Shown here piece by piece: positions 32,675-41,908 of a stretch of 64,000 nucleotides of DNA. The stretch spans positions 7,164 to 71,163 of the forward strand of contig DASXYG010000026.1 in assembly GCA_036502625.1 (NCBI GenBank). The letters are read 5' to 3'. The DNA is from DASXYG01 sp036502625 (GTDB taxonomy: Bacteria; Actinomycetota; Actinomycetes; Streptosporangiales; Streptosporangiaceae). Below the pieces are notes generated by a model, which was not told where the DNA came from, ran no database searches, and saw only the letters and a program-made list of their open reading frames with translations. A program made the translations under genes and the position numbers. Every line of letters begins with the position of its first letter. Positions within the stretch are counted from its first letter, which is position 1.

Positions 32675-33166
32675 GTGGGTCTGGCCATGACACTACTGCG
32701 GCTGGTGCCCGAGGGAGGGTCGCCCGAAGCACGGGCGACGGTGGGCATGGTCTTCGGGCACGAGAACTGGCGTGCCGACCATGATGATGATCACGTCCTC
32801 GATCTCGGCCCGCGCTGGCAGCCGCTGCACTACCTGCTGACCGGCGACGCCTGGGACGGCGAGCGGCCGGCCGCCGACGTCGTCTGCGGCGGCGTGCTGT
32901 TCACTGAGGAGGACACCCTGCGCGAGAAGATCGGCGCGGACGTGCTGTTCCTCTCGCCGGACCGCGTCGCCGCGGCCGCCGGGCTGCTCGCCGGCACCGG
33001 CGCCGACCGGCTGCTCGCCCGCCTCGACGCCCCGGCCATGAAGAAGGCGGGGGTCGAGGGCTCCGCCGGCGGCGAGAAGGCCGTACGCGCCGACCACAAG
33101 CGGCTGGTCGCGTTCTTCGGCCGCGCCGCCGCCGACGGCCAGGCGGTCTACAAGATCATGGGCTGA
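32675..33166 (+). CDS. DUF1877-family protein
   Basis: A 163-residue cytosolic protein resembling the YfbM/DUF1877 family: LDLGPRWQPLHYLLTGDAWDGE, GGVLFTEEDTL and a helical C-terminal half with LLARLDAPAMKKAGV. Function unknown. GTG 32675 follows GGAAGGAG. It is inserted on the plus strand between lipA and lipB, which are adjacent in many actinobacteria, and ends 7 nt before the lipB stop. Confidence 0.8.
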   Translation: MGLAMTLLRLVPEGGSPEARATVGMVFGHENWRADHDDDHVLDLGPRWQPLHYLLTGDAWDGERPAADVVCGGVLFTEEDTLREKIGADVLFLSPDRVAAAAGLLAGTGADRLLARLDAPAMKKAGVEGSAGGEKAVRADHKRLVAFFGRAAADGQAVYKIMG

Positions 33167-33173
33167 CCGCCCG

Positions 33174-33881
33174 TCACACCCGCTCGGGCGCGCCGATCAT
33201 CTCGTCGATCGTCGCGTGGCGCACGGTCGTGGCGCCCAGCACCTCGGCGAGGTGCTGCTCGGCCAGCGGCAGGATCTCCGCGACCGGCACCCGGCGGCCC
33301 ATCTCCTGGCTGAGCGAGGTGGTGCCGGCGTCGCGAATGCCGCACGGCACGATGCGGTCGTACCAGCTCATGTCGCAGTCGCAGTTGAGCTGCAGGCCGT
33401 GCATCGTCACGCCGCGCGACACGCGGATGCCCAGCGCGCCGATCTTCCGCTCGGGCAGCCCGCGCCGGTCGTCGGCGGCCAGCCACACGCCGCTGCGGCC
33501 CTCCACGCGCATCGTCGCGATGCCGAGGTCGGCGCACAGCCGCATCAGCGACTCCTCGACCGTACGGACGTAGGCGACGACGTCGACCGGGTCGGCGAGC
33601 TTGACGATGGGGTAGCCGACGAGCTGGCCCGGGCCGTGCCACGTGATCTTGCCGCCGCGGTCGGTGTCGATCACCGGGGCGCCGGCGTCGCCGAACGGGC
33701 GGTCAAGCGGCTCGGTGCGCTTGCCCGCGGTGTAGACGGCCTGGTGTTCGAGCAGCAGGCACGTGTCGGGGATCTCGTCGTCACAGCGCCGCGCGTGGAC
33801 GCTCTTCTGCAGTTCCCACGCGTGTGTGTACTCCACCGCCGTGTCGCCGAAGCCGAGGGGCACGAAGACCAGCTCGCTCAC
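33174..33881 (-). CDS. lipB: Octanoyltransferase
   Basis: Transfers octanoate from acyl-carrier protein to lipoyl domains. The 235 residues have the family motif GGKITWHGPGQLVGYPIV, the conserved Lys in ERKIGALGIRVSRGVTMHGL, and the catalytic Cys in RIVPCGIRD. GTG 33881 is chosen (VSELVFVP) with AGAAGG 9 nt upstream. It is separated from lipA by the DUF1877 gene on the other strand, so the two lip genes here do not form an operon. Confidence 0.95.
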   Translation of the reverse strand: MSELVFVPLGFGDTAVEYTHAWELQKSVHARRCDDEIPDTCLLLEHQAVYTAGKRTEPLDRPFGDAGAPVIDTDRGGKITWHGPGQLVGYPIVKLADPVDVVAYVRTVEESLMRLCADLGIATMRVEGRSGVWLAADDRRGLPERKIGALGIRVSRGVTMHGLQLNCDCDMSWYDRIVPCGIRDAGTTSLSQEMGRRVPVAEILPLAEQHLAEVLGATTVRHATIDEMIGAPERV

Positions 33882-33935
33882 CCGAATGCGCCTTCTTCCG
33901 TCGCTACCGGTAATCCGTGGCAAGCGTAGCCCCGG

Positions 33936-34505
33936 TCACCCGGTGTACGGCCCCTGGGCGTACGGGCGCTGCACCGCCGACGACGCGATGCCGCTGAGCA
34001 TGGAGCCGATCGCGATGCCCATCGCGGCCGAGATCACCGCCGTGGCGATCTGGCTGTACAACGCCATGTCCAGGGAGAACGGCCACAGCACGGCGACGAT
34101 CGTGACGAGCGCGACGATCCAGCCGAAGAACATCTTGGGGCGGGGCGCGACCAGCAGCAGCGCGTGCATGACGGCCGTCGCCACGAGGCCCGCGACGAAC
34201 CCGGTGAGGCCGAGCCACACGCTGTCGGCGTTGAGCACCGTGTGGTCGTGCTGCGGAAGGTAGACCGGGACGTCGAACAGGCCGCGCGCGATGAACAGGC
34301 CGACGACGCCGATGCCGGCCGCGATCACGGCGGTGGCCACACCGCCGGCCCACAGCCGTCCGCCGTTGACGTGCGGCCGGTCGGGCGACCGGGGCGGCGC
34401 CGCGCGCTGCTGCGGGGGATTTCCGCGGCCGTAGCCGCCGGGAGCGGCATAGGGATCGATCCGCTGCGTGGGTCGATCCTCGGGCCGACCCGTCTCGTAC
34501 GCCAT
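33936..34505 (-). CDS. Four-helix membrane protein, DUF6069-like
   Basis: A 189-residue inner-membrane protein. A Pro/Arg/Gly-rich cytosolic N-terminus (about 1-48) is followed by four transmembrane helices: GGVATAVIAAGIGVVGLFIA, then one with FVAGLVATAVMHALLL, one at VALVTIVAVLWPF and one at ISAAMGIAIGSMLSGIA. Resembles actinobacterial DUF6069 proteins; function unknown. ATG 34505 is set by GGAGAG. It lies 54 nt upstream of lipB on the same strand and could be co-transcribed with it. Confidence 0.78.
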   Translation of the reverse strand: MAYETGRPEDRPTQRIDPYAAPGGYGRGNPPQQRAAPPRSPDRPHVNGGRLWAGGVATAVIAAGIGVVGLFIARGLFDVPVYLPQHDHTVLNADSVWLGLTGFVAGLVATAVMHALLLVAPRPKMFFGWIVALVTIVAVLWPFSLDMALYSQIATAVISAAMGIAIGSMLSGIASSAVQRPYAQGPYTG

Positions 34506-34629
34506 CAGGCTCTCCGGGATTCGATGGTGGAGACGGTGCGTACACCTCACCGTCCGTCACACCGAACCTGCCCCGGCGCCGCGCGCCCTAACCTGGCGCG
34601 GAAACCCGGCTTCCCGGCGGGTGTACGCC

Positions 34630-35376
34630 CTACAGGCGCTGGGCTTCCATGGCCTCCTCGACCACGCCGCCCGAGCCGTCGGGGGCCACGAAATAGCTCG
34701 TCGCGCCGTCGTGGACGGCGACCGACCGGGCCGGCTTGACGCCCTCGTAGTGCAGCGCCGCGCCCTCGTCGACGGCGTAGCCGGGGTCGAGCGCGCCCTC
34801 GCCGACGAGCCGGTGGTACAGCGGGCGGCGCTGCTCCTCGCCGTCGTAGTGCGGGCAGTGGGAGTACGGCAGCAGGCCCAGGCCGTCCGGCAGGCCGACC
34901 AGGTCGGGGCCGAAGGAGTCGGTGGTGCCGCCGGTGTGCCAGCACAGCGAGCCCGCGCTCTGCCCGGTCAGCACCACGCCCGCCTCCCACGCGGCGCGCA
35001 GCGCGTCATCGACGGCGTGCAGCCGCCACAGCGCGAGGAGGTTCGCCGTGTTGCCGCCCGTTACGTAGACGAGGTCCTGGTCGAGCAGGTGCGCGCGGAT
35101 GTCGGGCACGCTGGGCATCTGGAACAGCGCCAGGGAGCTCGGGACGGTGCCGGCCGCGGTGAACGCGCCGTACAGCATCGCGGTGAACTGCGGGGTGTCG
35201 CCGACCGCGGTGGTGACGAAGCAGACCTTCGGCCGCTCGGCGCCGGTGAGGTCGAGCGCGTAGCGGACCAGCGGGCTGATCCGCATCCCCACACGCGGCT
35301 CGCCCGTGAACGAACCGCCGCCGATGGCCACCACATGCCGCTGCCGTTCCACGCCGACCTCCCGTATGTCCGCCAT
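34630..35376 (-). CDS. Peptidase E-like (S51) serine peptidase
   Basis: A 248-residue cytosolic peptidase of the class-I-GATase fold. The nucleophile Ser lies in LTGQSAGSLCW, with YVTGGNTANLLALW before it. HCPHYDGEEQR supplies the His/Asp region. Members cut N-terminal Asp dipeptides or related substrates; some belong to cyanophycinase-like branches, so substrate is not assured. It starts 12 nt after the stop of the alpha/beta-hydrolase gene on the same strand, so the two are likely an operon. Confidence 0.88.
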   Translation of the reverse strand: MADIREVGVERQRHVVAIGGGSFTGEPRVGMRISPLVRYALDLTGAERPKVCFVTTAVGDTPQFTAMLYGAFTAAGTVPSSLALFQMPSVPDIRAHLLDQDLVYVTGGNTANLLALWRLHAVDDALRAAWEAGVVLTGQSAGSLCWHTGGTTDSFGPDLVGLPDGLGLLPYSHCPHYDGEEQRRPLYHRLVGEGALDPGYAVDEGAALHYEGVKPARSVAVHDGATSYFVAPDGSGGVVEEAMEAQRL

Positions 35377-35388
35377 GTGCTGATCGTT

Positions 35389-37047
35389 TCACGAGCTCGT
35401 GCCGCGGGCGGCGCGGCGCTGGAAGATCGCGCGCAGGCGGGCGGTCTGCACCGGGGTCCAGCCGTTCGGCGCGGCCACCGCGACCCAGGCGTCGACCGTG
35501 TCGGCGCCGTAGCGGTGGCCGTGGCCGGGCGGGACGTCGGTGGAGAACGTCATGTCGGCGGTGACCTGCCAGAAGGTGACGAACGGGTACCAGCGCATGG
35601 CGCGTGGTACGTCCGGGCCGTACGGCCTGGTCAGCCACTGCGGGCGGTGCAGCAGCAGGTCGGGCGACCACCACACGATGGGGTCCGAGGCGTGCTGGAG
35701 GTAGACGACGCGGGGGCGCCGCCAGGTGGGGCCGCCGCGGGCCAGGTCGGACGGGCCGCCCATGAAGCGGACCTGCGCGCCGTCCGCGTATTCGGGCCGC
35801 CACTCCGGTGTGCCGGGATCGCGGTCTCGGGCGAGGCCCCGCCACAGGCGGCTCTGGTTGGGCGGGCCCACCCACACGGCGCCGTCCGTACGGGCGGTGA
35901 CGTCGGCGAGGCCGCGGAAGGCCGCCTCGCCGCCGAACGCGCCGAGGCTCTCGCCGAACACCATGAGCCTCGGCCGGGAACCCGCGGGCCGCTTCGACCA
36001 GGCGCGGTAGACCTCGTCGAACAGGGCGCGGCCGGCCGCGCGCGACCGCGACTTGTCGGCGATGAACGACAGCCAGCTCGGCAGGTAGGAGTACTGCATG
36101 GACACCTCGGCGGTGTCGCCGCCGTAGAGGTACTCCAGGGGGTCGGACAGGCCGGAGTCGACCCAGCCGGTGCCGGTCGCGGTGGCCACGGCGAGCACCT
36201 TGCGGTCGAACGCGCCGGTGCGCTCCAGCTCGCGTACGGCCAGGCGGGCGCGGGCATGGGTGTCGTCCGCGGAGGCGCGCCCGACGTACACCCGGATGGG
36301 CCGCTTGGCGGGGCGCCCGGTGACCGCGCCGATCTCCTGGGTCGTGGGGCCGCCGTCGACGAACGCGCGGCCCTCGCGGCCGAGCGTGCGCCACGGGACC
36401 AGCGACCGCGCGCCGCCGGAGCGCAGCGTGCCGGACGGGCGGGCGACGCCGGGTTCGTCGCCCTGGTCGCGCAGGGCGAAGACGTGGTTGGTGGCGCGGG
36501 TGGCGAGGTTGGACACCAGGCCGTCGATCGCGCCCATTGCCAGCGCGGTGACCAGCAGCATCGCGGCGATGCGCGCGGGCGCGGCCGGCACCCACCGGCC
36601 GAGGAAGCGCGCCGTGCGCCGGGTGGCGGCGCGGACGAGCCGGGCCAGGGCGAGGAGCGCGGCGGCCACCCCGGTGGCGACGGCGAGCGTGCCGACGTAG
36701 TTCTCCGGTTGGTCGACCGGCATGCCGATCATCCGCCGGGCGTCGGCCTGCCAGTTCGCCCCGGCGACCATCATCGTCGGCACCACGCCGAGCGCGATCA
36801 CCGCCAGCGCGTATCCCGCGTAGCGGCGCCAGCGCGGTGGTACGTCGGGGACGCGGAACTCGCGGAGCACCCACCAGGTCGTGCAGGCGATGGCGTAGCC
36901 GGTGGCCGCGCCGATGCCGGACTGCACGCCCTGGAGGTACCAGACGCGGGGGAGCAGCGACGGGGTGAGCGTCCACGCGAAGAACAGCAGCGCGGCGGCG
37001 AGGCCGGCACGGGAGAGGTGGAGGGACGGGAGACGGCGACGGCTCAT
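35389..37047 (-). CDS. Membrane-anchored alpha/beta-hydrolase family protein
   Basis: A 552-residue protein with four N-terminal transmembrane helices (about 10-200: GLAAALLFFAWTLTPSLLP, YALAVIALGVVPTMM, NYVGTLAVATGVAAALLAL and IAAMLLVTALAMGAI) and a C-terminal alpha/beta-hydrolase domain. The nucleophile elbow is MVFGESLGAFG. This two-part architecture is known in actinobacteria (mycobacterial membrane hydrolases) and its substrates are unknown; a lipid or envelope role is inferred. It is transcribed with the peptidase E-like gene. Confidence 0.85.
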   Translation of the reverse strand: MSRRRLPSLHLSRAGLAAALLFFAWTLTPSLLPRVWYLQGVQSGIGAATGYAIACTTWWVLREFRVPDVPPRWRRYAGYALAVIALGVVPTMMVAGANWQADARRMIGMPVDQPENYVGTLAVATGVAAALLALARLVRAATRRTARFLGRWVPAAPARIAAMLLVTALAMGAIDGLVSNLATRATNHVFALRDQGDEPGVARPSGTLRSGGARSLVPWRTLGREGRAFVDGGPTTQEIGAVTGRPAKRPIRVYVGRASADDTHARARLAVRELERTGAFDRKVLAVATATGTGWVDSGLSDPLEYLYGGDTAEVSMQYSYLPSWLSFIADKSRSRAAGRALFDEVYRAWSKRPAGSRPRLMVFGESLGAFGGEAAFRGLADVTARTDGAVWVGPPNQSRLWRGLARDRDPGTPEWRPEYADGAQVRFMGGPSDLARGGPTWRRPRVVYLQHASDPIVWWSPDLLLHRPQWLTRPYGPDVPRAMRWYPFVTFWQVTADMTFSTDVPPGHGHRYGADTVDAWVAVAAPNGWTPVQTARLRAIFQRRAARGTSS

Positions 37048-37100
37048 ATCGCGTCAAGTATCCCGTGCCCTGGTGACATCTTGTGACCGTCGCAGGTACG

Positions 37101-37135
37101 CGAGGGGCCCGCGCCGGTGTGGCGCGGGCCCCTCG
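37101..37135 (-). terminator. Strong hairpin terminator downstream of the E2 gene
   Basis: CGAGGGGCCCGCGCC (37101-37115) pairs perfectly with GGCGCGGGCCCCTCG (37121-37135) over a 5-nt loop, 16 nt downstream of the E2 stop codon. Confidence 0.75.
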
Positions 37136-37150
37136 GTCGTACGGCGGGCG

Positions 37151-38800
37151 TCAGACGAGGCCGAGGTCGGCCTCGAACGCGCCCTCCTCGAGCCGTGCCT
37201 TGATCGTCTGGAGGAAGCGGGCCGCGTCGGCGCCGTCGACCAGGCGGTGGTCGTACGTCAGGGAGAGGTAGACCATCGAGCGGACCGCGATGACCTCGCC
37301 GAGCTGCGCGTCGTCGACGACGACCGGGCGCTTCACGACGAGGCCGGCGCCCAGGATGCCGACCTGCGGCCGGTTCAGGATCGGCGTGTCGAACAGCGCG
37401 CCCACCGAGCCGGTGTTGGTCAGCGTGAACGTGCCGCCGTACAGCTCGTCCGGGCTGACCTTGTTGGCGCGGGTGCGGCTCGCGAGGTCGGCGATCTTAC
37501 GGGCGAGGCCGCCGAGGTTGAGGTCGCCGGCGTCCTTGATCACCGGGGAGACGAGGCCGCGCTCGGTGTCCACGGCGACCGCGAGGTGCTCGGCGTCGTA
37601 GTACGTGACCTCCTTCTTCTCCTCGTCCATGCTGGAGTTCAGCTTCGGGTGCTGCTTCAGCGCCTCGACGGTGGCCAGGGCGAAGAACGGCAGGAAGCTG
37701 AGCTTCGTGCCCTCACGGGCGAGGAACTCGGCCTTGGCGCGGTCGCGCAGCCGGGCGATCTTGGTGACGTCCACCTCGACCACCTGGGTGAGCTGCGCCG
37801 CGGACTGTAGCGACTCGACCATGCGGCTCGCGACGAGCTGGCGCAGCCGGGTCATCTTGACCGTCTTGCCGCGCAGCGTGGTGTCGACCTCGACGGGACG
37901 CGGCTTCGCCGGCGCCGCGGCGGGGGCGGCGGCCTCGGCCGGTGCGCTGGGCGCGGCCGCCGCGGCGGGCTGCGCCGCGGGCGCGGGCGGTGCGGCCTGC
38001 GCCTGCTCGCGCTGGACGCGGGCGGCCTCGAGGACGTCCTGCTTGCGGACGCGGCCGCCGACGCCGGTGCCCGTCAGCGAACCGAGGTCGACGTTGTGCT
38101 CCGCGGCGAGCTTGCGCACGAGCGGCGTGACGTACGGGCCCTCGCCGCCGGGCGCCTCAGGAGCGGCCTCCCAGTTGTTGCCGGCCGGCGACACGGCACC
38201 GGCGGACGCGCCGTCCGGGGCGGGTGCCGGGGCGGCGGGCTGGGCCGGCGCGGGCGCCTCGGGCGCGGCCTCCCAGTTGTTCCCGTTGGGACGCGCCTCC
38301 CAGTTGTTGCCGTCCGGACGCGCTTCCCAGTTGTTGCCGTCGGGGCGGGCTTCCCAGTTGTTGCCGTCGGGCTGGGCGTCCGGGCTCGTGCCGGTGGGCG
38401 CGGGCTGCTCCGGCGCGGGCTGCTCCGGTGCGGCGGGCGCCTCGGGCGCGGCCTCCCAGTTGTTCCCGTCCGGCTGGGCGGCGGGCTCGGGCTGGGCGGG
38501 CGCGGCGGGCTCGGCGGCCGGCTCGGCCGCGGGGGCGGACTCGGCGGGCGCGGCAGGAGCGGCGCCCTCGCCGATCAGCGCGAGCTCCGCGCCGACCTCG
38601 ACGGTCTCGTCCTCGGCGACCTTGATGCTCTGGAGCGTGCCGGAGGCGGGCGACGGGATCTCGGTGTCGACCTTGTCGGTCGAGACCTCAAGAAGCGGCT
38701 CGTCGGCCTCGACGCGGTCGCCTTCCTTCTTCAACCAGCGCGTGACGGTGCCCTCGGTAACGCTCTCTCCGAGCTGGGGCATAGTGACGGAGGTCGGCAT
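37151..38800 (-). CDS. dlaT: Dihydrolipoamide acyltransferase (E2) of a 2-oxoacid dehydrogenase, with GNNWEA repeats in the linker
   Basis: Core of a pyruvate or 2-oxoglutarate dehydrogenase complex. Of 549 residues, one lipoyl domain (1-77) has the lipoylated Lys43 in TDKVDTE. A linker (78-220) follows, then the subunit-binding domain (about 222-260, YVTPLVRKLAAEHNVDLG) and the catalytic domain (about 305-549) with LTYDHRLVDGADAARF. Mycobacterial DlaT has two lipoyl domains; here the second is missing and that region holds six GNNWEA motifs. AAGGAG lies 12 nt before ATG 38800. The lpd gene ends 44 nt upstream and is co-transcribed. Assignment to PDH versus OGDH (SucB) is by synteny only. Confidence 0.93.
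   Translation of the reverse strand: MPTSVTMPQLGESVTEGTVTRWLKKEGDRVEADEPLLEVSTDKVDTEIPSPASGTLQSIKVAEDETVEVGAELALIGEGAAPAAPAESAPAAEPAAEPAAPAQPEPAAQPDGNNWEAAPEAPAAPEQPAPEQPAPTGTSPDAQPDGNNWEARPDGNNWEARPDGNNWEARPNGNNWEAAPEAPAPAQPAAPAPAPDGASAGAVSPAGNNWEAAPEAPGGEGPYVTPLVRKLAAEHNVDLGSLTGTGVGGRVRKQDVLEAARVQREQAQAAPPAPAAQPAAAAAPSAPAEAAAPAAAPAKPRPVEVDTTLRGKTVKMTRLRQLVASRMVESLQSAAQLTQVVEVDVTKIARLRDRAKAEFLAREGTKLSFLPFFALATVEALKQHPKLNSSMDEEKKEVTYYDAEHLAVAVDTERGLVSPVIKDAGDLNLGGLARKIADLASRTRANKVSPDELYGGTFTLTNTGSVGALFDTPILNRPQVGILGAGLVVKRPVVVDDAQLGEVIAVRSMVYLSLTYDHRLVDGADAARFLQTIKARLEEGAFEADLGLV
38165..38470 (-). repeat. GNNWEA-encoding repeats in the E2 linker
   Basis: Six copies of GNNWEA with Trp at residues 115, 149, 158, 167, 176 and 210. 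The central four follow an exact 9-residue (27-bp) period of the form RPDGNNWEA, and the outer ones sit in AAPEAPA-type context. The spacer is otherwise Pro/Ala-rich and probably disordered. Confidence 0.9.
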
Positions 38801-38844
38801 GGCTTTCAGCGACTCCTTCTCATACTCATACGTGAGGCCATCGG

Positions 38845-40221
38845 TTAGCTGTGGGTGTGCAGCGGCTTGCCGGCGAGGGCGAGGTGTGCCTCGCCGACCG
38901 CCTCCGACTGCGTGGGATGCGGATGGATGAGCTGCGCCACCTCGGACGGCAGCGCCTCCCAGTTGTAGATGAGCTGGCCCTCGGCGACCAGCTCGCCGAC
39001 GCGGCTGCCGACCATGTGGACGCCGAGGACGGGACCGTCCTTGGCGGCGATGACCTTCACCGCGCCCTGCGTCTGCAGGATCTGGCTCTTGCCGTTGGCG
39101 CCGAGGTCGTACGTCACCTCGTGGATGTCGTACCCCCGCTCGCGGGCCTGAGCCGAGGTGATGCCGACCGAGGCGACCTCGGGCTCGCAGTAGGTGACGC
39201 GGGGCACGCCGTCGTAGTCGACCGGGGCGGGCCGCAGCCCGGCCAGCCGCTCGGCGACGTTGATGCCCTCGGCGAAGCCCACGTGCGCGAGCTGCGGCGT
39301 GGCGATGAGGTCGCCCACCGCGGAGATCGTGGGCACGGACGTCTGACAGTGCTCGTCGACGACCACGCAACCGCGGTCCATCGGCACGCCGGCCTCCTCG
39401 TAGCCGAGGTCGTCGGACACCGGTCCGCGGCCGGTGGCGACGAGCAGCAGTTCGGCGTCCAGCGTCTTGCCGTTCTCCAGCTCCGCGACCACGCCCGTTT
39501 CCGTGGTCTTGGCGCCGGCGAACCGCACACCGAGTTCGTACGCGATGCCGCGCCGGCGGAACGCGCGCTCCAGCAGCTTGGAGCTCGACTCCTCCTCGGT
39601 GGGCACCAAGTGGGGCAGCATTTCGACGATGGTCACCTCGGCGCCGAACGACCGCCACACGCTGGCGAACTCCACGCCGATCACGCCGCCGCCGAGGATG
39701 ACCACCGAACGCGGCACGCGCTCCAGGCGCAGCGCCTCATCGCTTGAGATGATCCGCTCGCCGTCGAGGTCCAGGCCGGGCAGCGTCTTCGGGCGCGAGC
39801 CCGTGGCCAGGACGACGTGCTCGCCGCGGTAGACGGTGTCGCCGACGCGGACCTCGGTGGGGGAGACGAGCCGGCCGTCGCCCTCCACGATGGTGATCTT
39901 GCGGCTCTTGATGAGCCCCTGCAGGCCCTTGAACAGCCGCGAGACGACCTTGTCCTTGTAGGAGTTCACCGACGGCATGTCGATGCCCTCGAACCTGGCC
40001 CGTACGCCGAACGACGCGCTCTCGCGGGCGGAGTCGGCCACCTCAGCGGCGTGCAGCAGCGCCTTCGTCGGGATGCAGCCGCGATGCAGACAGGTGCCGC
40101 CGACCTTGTCCTTCTCGATGAGCGCGACGGACTTGCCGAGTTCCGCCGCGCGAAGGGCACACGCGTAACCGCCGCTGCCCCCGCCCAGGACGACTATGTC
40201 GAAGGCGCTGGTATCAGCCAC
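38845..40221 (-). CDS. lpdA: Dihydrolipoamide dehydrogenase (E3)
   Basis: FAD/NAD flavoprotein that reoxidises the dihydrolipoyl group of the E2 protein encoded next. The 458 residues contain VVLGGGSGGYACALRAAELG (FAD site), the redox disulfide in GGTCLHRGCIPTK, the NAD-site motif ILGGGVIGVEFASVW, and the C-terminal His-Glu dyad in HPHPTQSEAVGEA. GTG 40221 has AAGGAG 6 nt upstream. The arrangement lpd then E2 without E1 genes implies the E1 component is encoded elsewhere. Confidence 0.95.
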   Translation of the reverse strand: MADTSAFDIVVLGGGSGGYACALRAAELGKSVALIEKDKVGGTCLHRGCIPTKALLHAAEVADSARESASFGVRARFEGIDMPSVNSYKDKVVSRLFKGLQGLIKSRKITIVEGDGRLVSPTEVRVGDTVYRGEHVVLATGSRPKTLPGLDLDGERIISSDEALRLERVPRSVVILGGGVIGVEFASVWRSFGAEVTIVEMLPHLVPTEEESSSKLLERAFRRRGIAYELGVRFAGAKTTETGVVAELENGKTLDAELLLVATGRGPVSDDLGYEEAGVPMDRGCVVVDEHCQTSVPTISAVGDLIATPQLAHVGFAEGINVAERLAGLRPAPVDYDGVPRVTYCEPEVASVGITSAQARERGYDIHEVTYDLGANGKSQILQTQGAVKVIAAKDGPVLGVHMVGSRVGELVAEGQLIYNWEALPSEVAQLIHPHPTQSEAVGEAHLALAGKPLHTHS

Positions 40222-40299
40222 AGAAGGCTCCTTGTCCGGATCGTTCGGCAACGTGCATCTTTCCACTTCCTGCGGGTGTGCGGGTCATCTGGGGCGGAA

Positions 40300-41823
40300 T
40301 CACGCACTCCGGGTGGCGGGATTGGTGCCCTCCGCCAGATCCTCCGCGACCTGCACGAGCGTGCGTACGGCGACGCCCGTGCCGCCCTTCGGGGTGTAGT
40401 CGTGCGCCTCGCCCTGGTTGAAGGCGGGGCCGGCGATGTCGATGTGCACCCACGGCACGCCGTCGGGGATGAACTCGGACAGGAACACGCCCGCGCTGAG
40501 CATGCTGCCCCACCGCTCGCTCGCGTGGTTGGTGATGTCGGCGACGGAGGAGTCGAAGTAGCGGCGCAGCTCCGGCGGGAGCGGCATCGACCACATGGAC
40601 TCGCCGGTGCGCGTCGCCGCATCGGTCACGCTGTCGCGTACGGCGTCGTCGTTGCCCATGACGCCGGACGTGCGGGTGCCGAGCGCGACGAGCTGGCCGC
40701 CGGTCAGCGTGGCCACGTCGATGATCAGGTCGGGGGAGTCCTCGGCGGCGCGGCCGATCGCGTCGGCCATCACCAGGCGGCCCTCGGCGTCGGTGTTCAT
40801 CACCTCGATGGTGGTGCCGCCGTACGACGTGACGACGTCGGACGGGCGCTGCGCGGCGCCGCCGGGCATGTTCTCCGCGATCGCCAGGTAGCCGACCACG
40901 TTGACCGCCGGGCGCAGCGCGGCGATGGCGCGCAGCGCGCCGAGCACGGCCGCGGCGCCGCCCATGTCGGACTTCATCCAGTCCATCGACGCGGCGGGCT
41001 TCAGCGACAGGCCGCCGGTGTCGAACGTGATGCCCTTGCCGATCAGCGCGAGCGTCTTCGTCGCGCCGGGGTGGTCGTACGCCACCCGGACCAGCCGGGG
41101 CGGGTTCACCGAACCCTGGCCGACCCCGATGATCGCGCCGTAGCCCCCCGCGACCAGGGCCTCCTCGTCGAGGACCTCGACCCCGAGCCCCGCGGTCTCG
41201 GCGACCTCGGACGCGATCTTGGCGAGCTCGCTCGGCGGGAGGTCGCCGGGCGGGGTGTTCACCAGGTCGCGGACCAGCGCCACGGACTCGGCGAGCGTCT
41301 CCGCGCGCTCCACCGCGGCGGAGGAGGCGCCCGCGGCCGGCGTGATGATCGTCACCGACTCCGCGGGCGCGCTGGCGGTGGTGTCGGACGTGCGGTACTT
41401 CAGGAACGCGTAGTTGCCGAGCAGCGCGCCCAGCGCCACGGCGGACGCCTCGCCGGTGTCGCGCGCGGGCAGCGCCACGGCGACCCGGTCGTGACCTGCG
41501 GCGGCGCGCAGAGCGGCGCCCGCGGCGCGGCGCAGCGTCTCGGCGTCGAAGCGGTCGCCCTCGGGGGCGGCGCCCAGGCCCGCGGTGATGATCAGCGGCG
41601 CCTTCACCGCGCCGAGGGTGGGCATGCGCGTGATCTCACCGGCCTTACCGCGCGCGCCGAGCGCCTTGGCGGCGGCGGCCAGCCGTCCGCCGAGAGCGTC
41701 GTCGACGTCATCGGAACCGGGGGCCGGCCGCGGACCGTCCTGGCTGGTCACCAGCCCGACGACGAGGACATCGACGTCGGCGGAGCGTGCGGCGTCTGCG
41801 CTGAGAGACACGGATTTACTCAC
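40300..41823 (-). CDS. pepA: Leucyl aminopeptidase (M17)
   Basis: Cytosolic di-metal aminopeptidase that removes N-terminal residues, forming a hexamer. Of 507 residues, the C-terminal catalytic domain has IGKGITFDTGGLSLKP (metal and catalytic Lys), KSDMGGAAAVLGA, the family signature NTDAEGRLVMAD, and HIDIAGPAFN near the end. GTG 41823 follows TAGCAT by 7 nt with no RBS, so the transcript is probably leaderless. It lies upstream of lpd with a 78-nt gap and may be transcribed separately. Confidence 0.94.
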   Translation of the reverse strand: MSKSVSLSADAARSADVDVLVVGLVTSQDGPRPAPGSDDVDDALGGRLAAAAKALGARGKAGEITRMPTLGAVKAPLIITAGLGAAPEGDRFDAETLRRAAGAALRAAAGHDRVAVALPARDTGEASAVALGALLGNYAFLKYRTSDTTASAPAESVTIITPAAGASSAAVERAETLAESVALVRDLVNTPPGDLPPSELAKIASEVAETAGLGVEVLDEEALVAGGYGAIIGVGQGSVNPPRLVRVAYDHPGATKTLALIGKGITFDTGGLSLKPAASMDWMKSDMGGAAAVLGALRAIAALRPAVNVVGYLAIAENMPGGAAQRPSDVVTSYGGTTIEVMNTDAEGRLVMADAIGRAAEDSPDLIIDVATLTGGQLVALGTRTSGVMGNDDAVRDSVTDAATRTGESMWSMPLPPELRRYFDSSVADITNHASERWGSMLSAGVFLSEFIPDGVPWVHIDIAGPAFNQGEAHDYTPKGGTGVAVRTLVQVAEDLAEGTNPATRSA

Positions 41824-41830
41824 GGCTCCG

Positions 41831-41836
41831 ATGCTA
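41831..41836 (-). promoter_or_regulatory. -10 hexamer of leaderless pepA
   Basis: TAGCAT on the minus strand, 7 nt before GTG 41823. Confidence 0.5.
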
Positions 41837-41908
41837 GTCGTGGCCGGAGGCCCGCAATGCCGCATCGCGGCCGGTGCGGTGGCCGGATCCGACCATGGAC
41901 GGCCGCCG

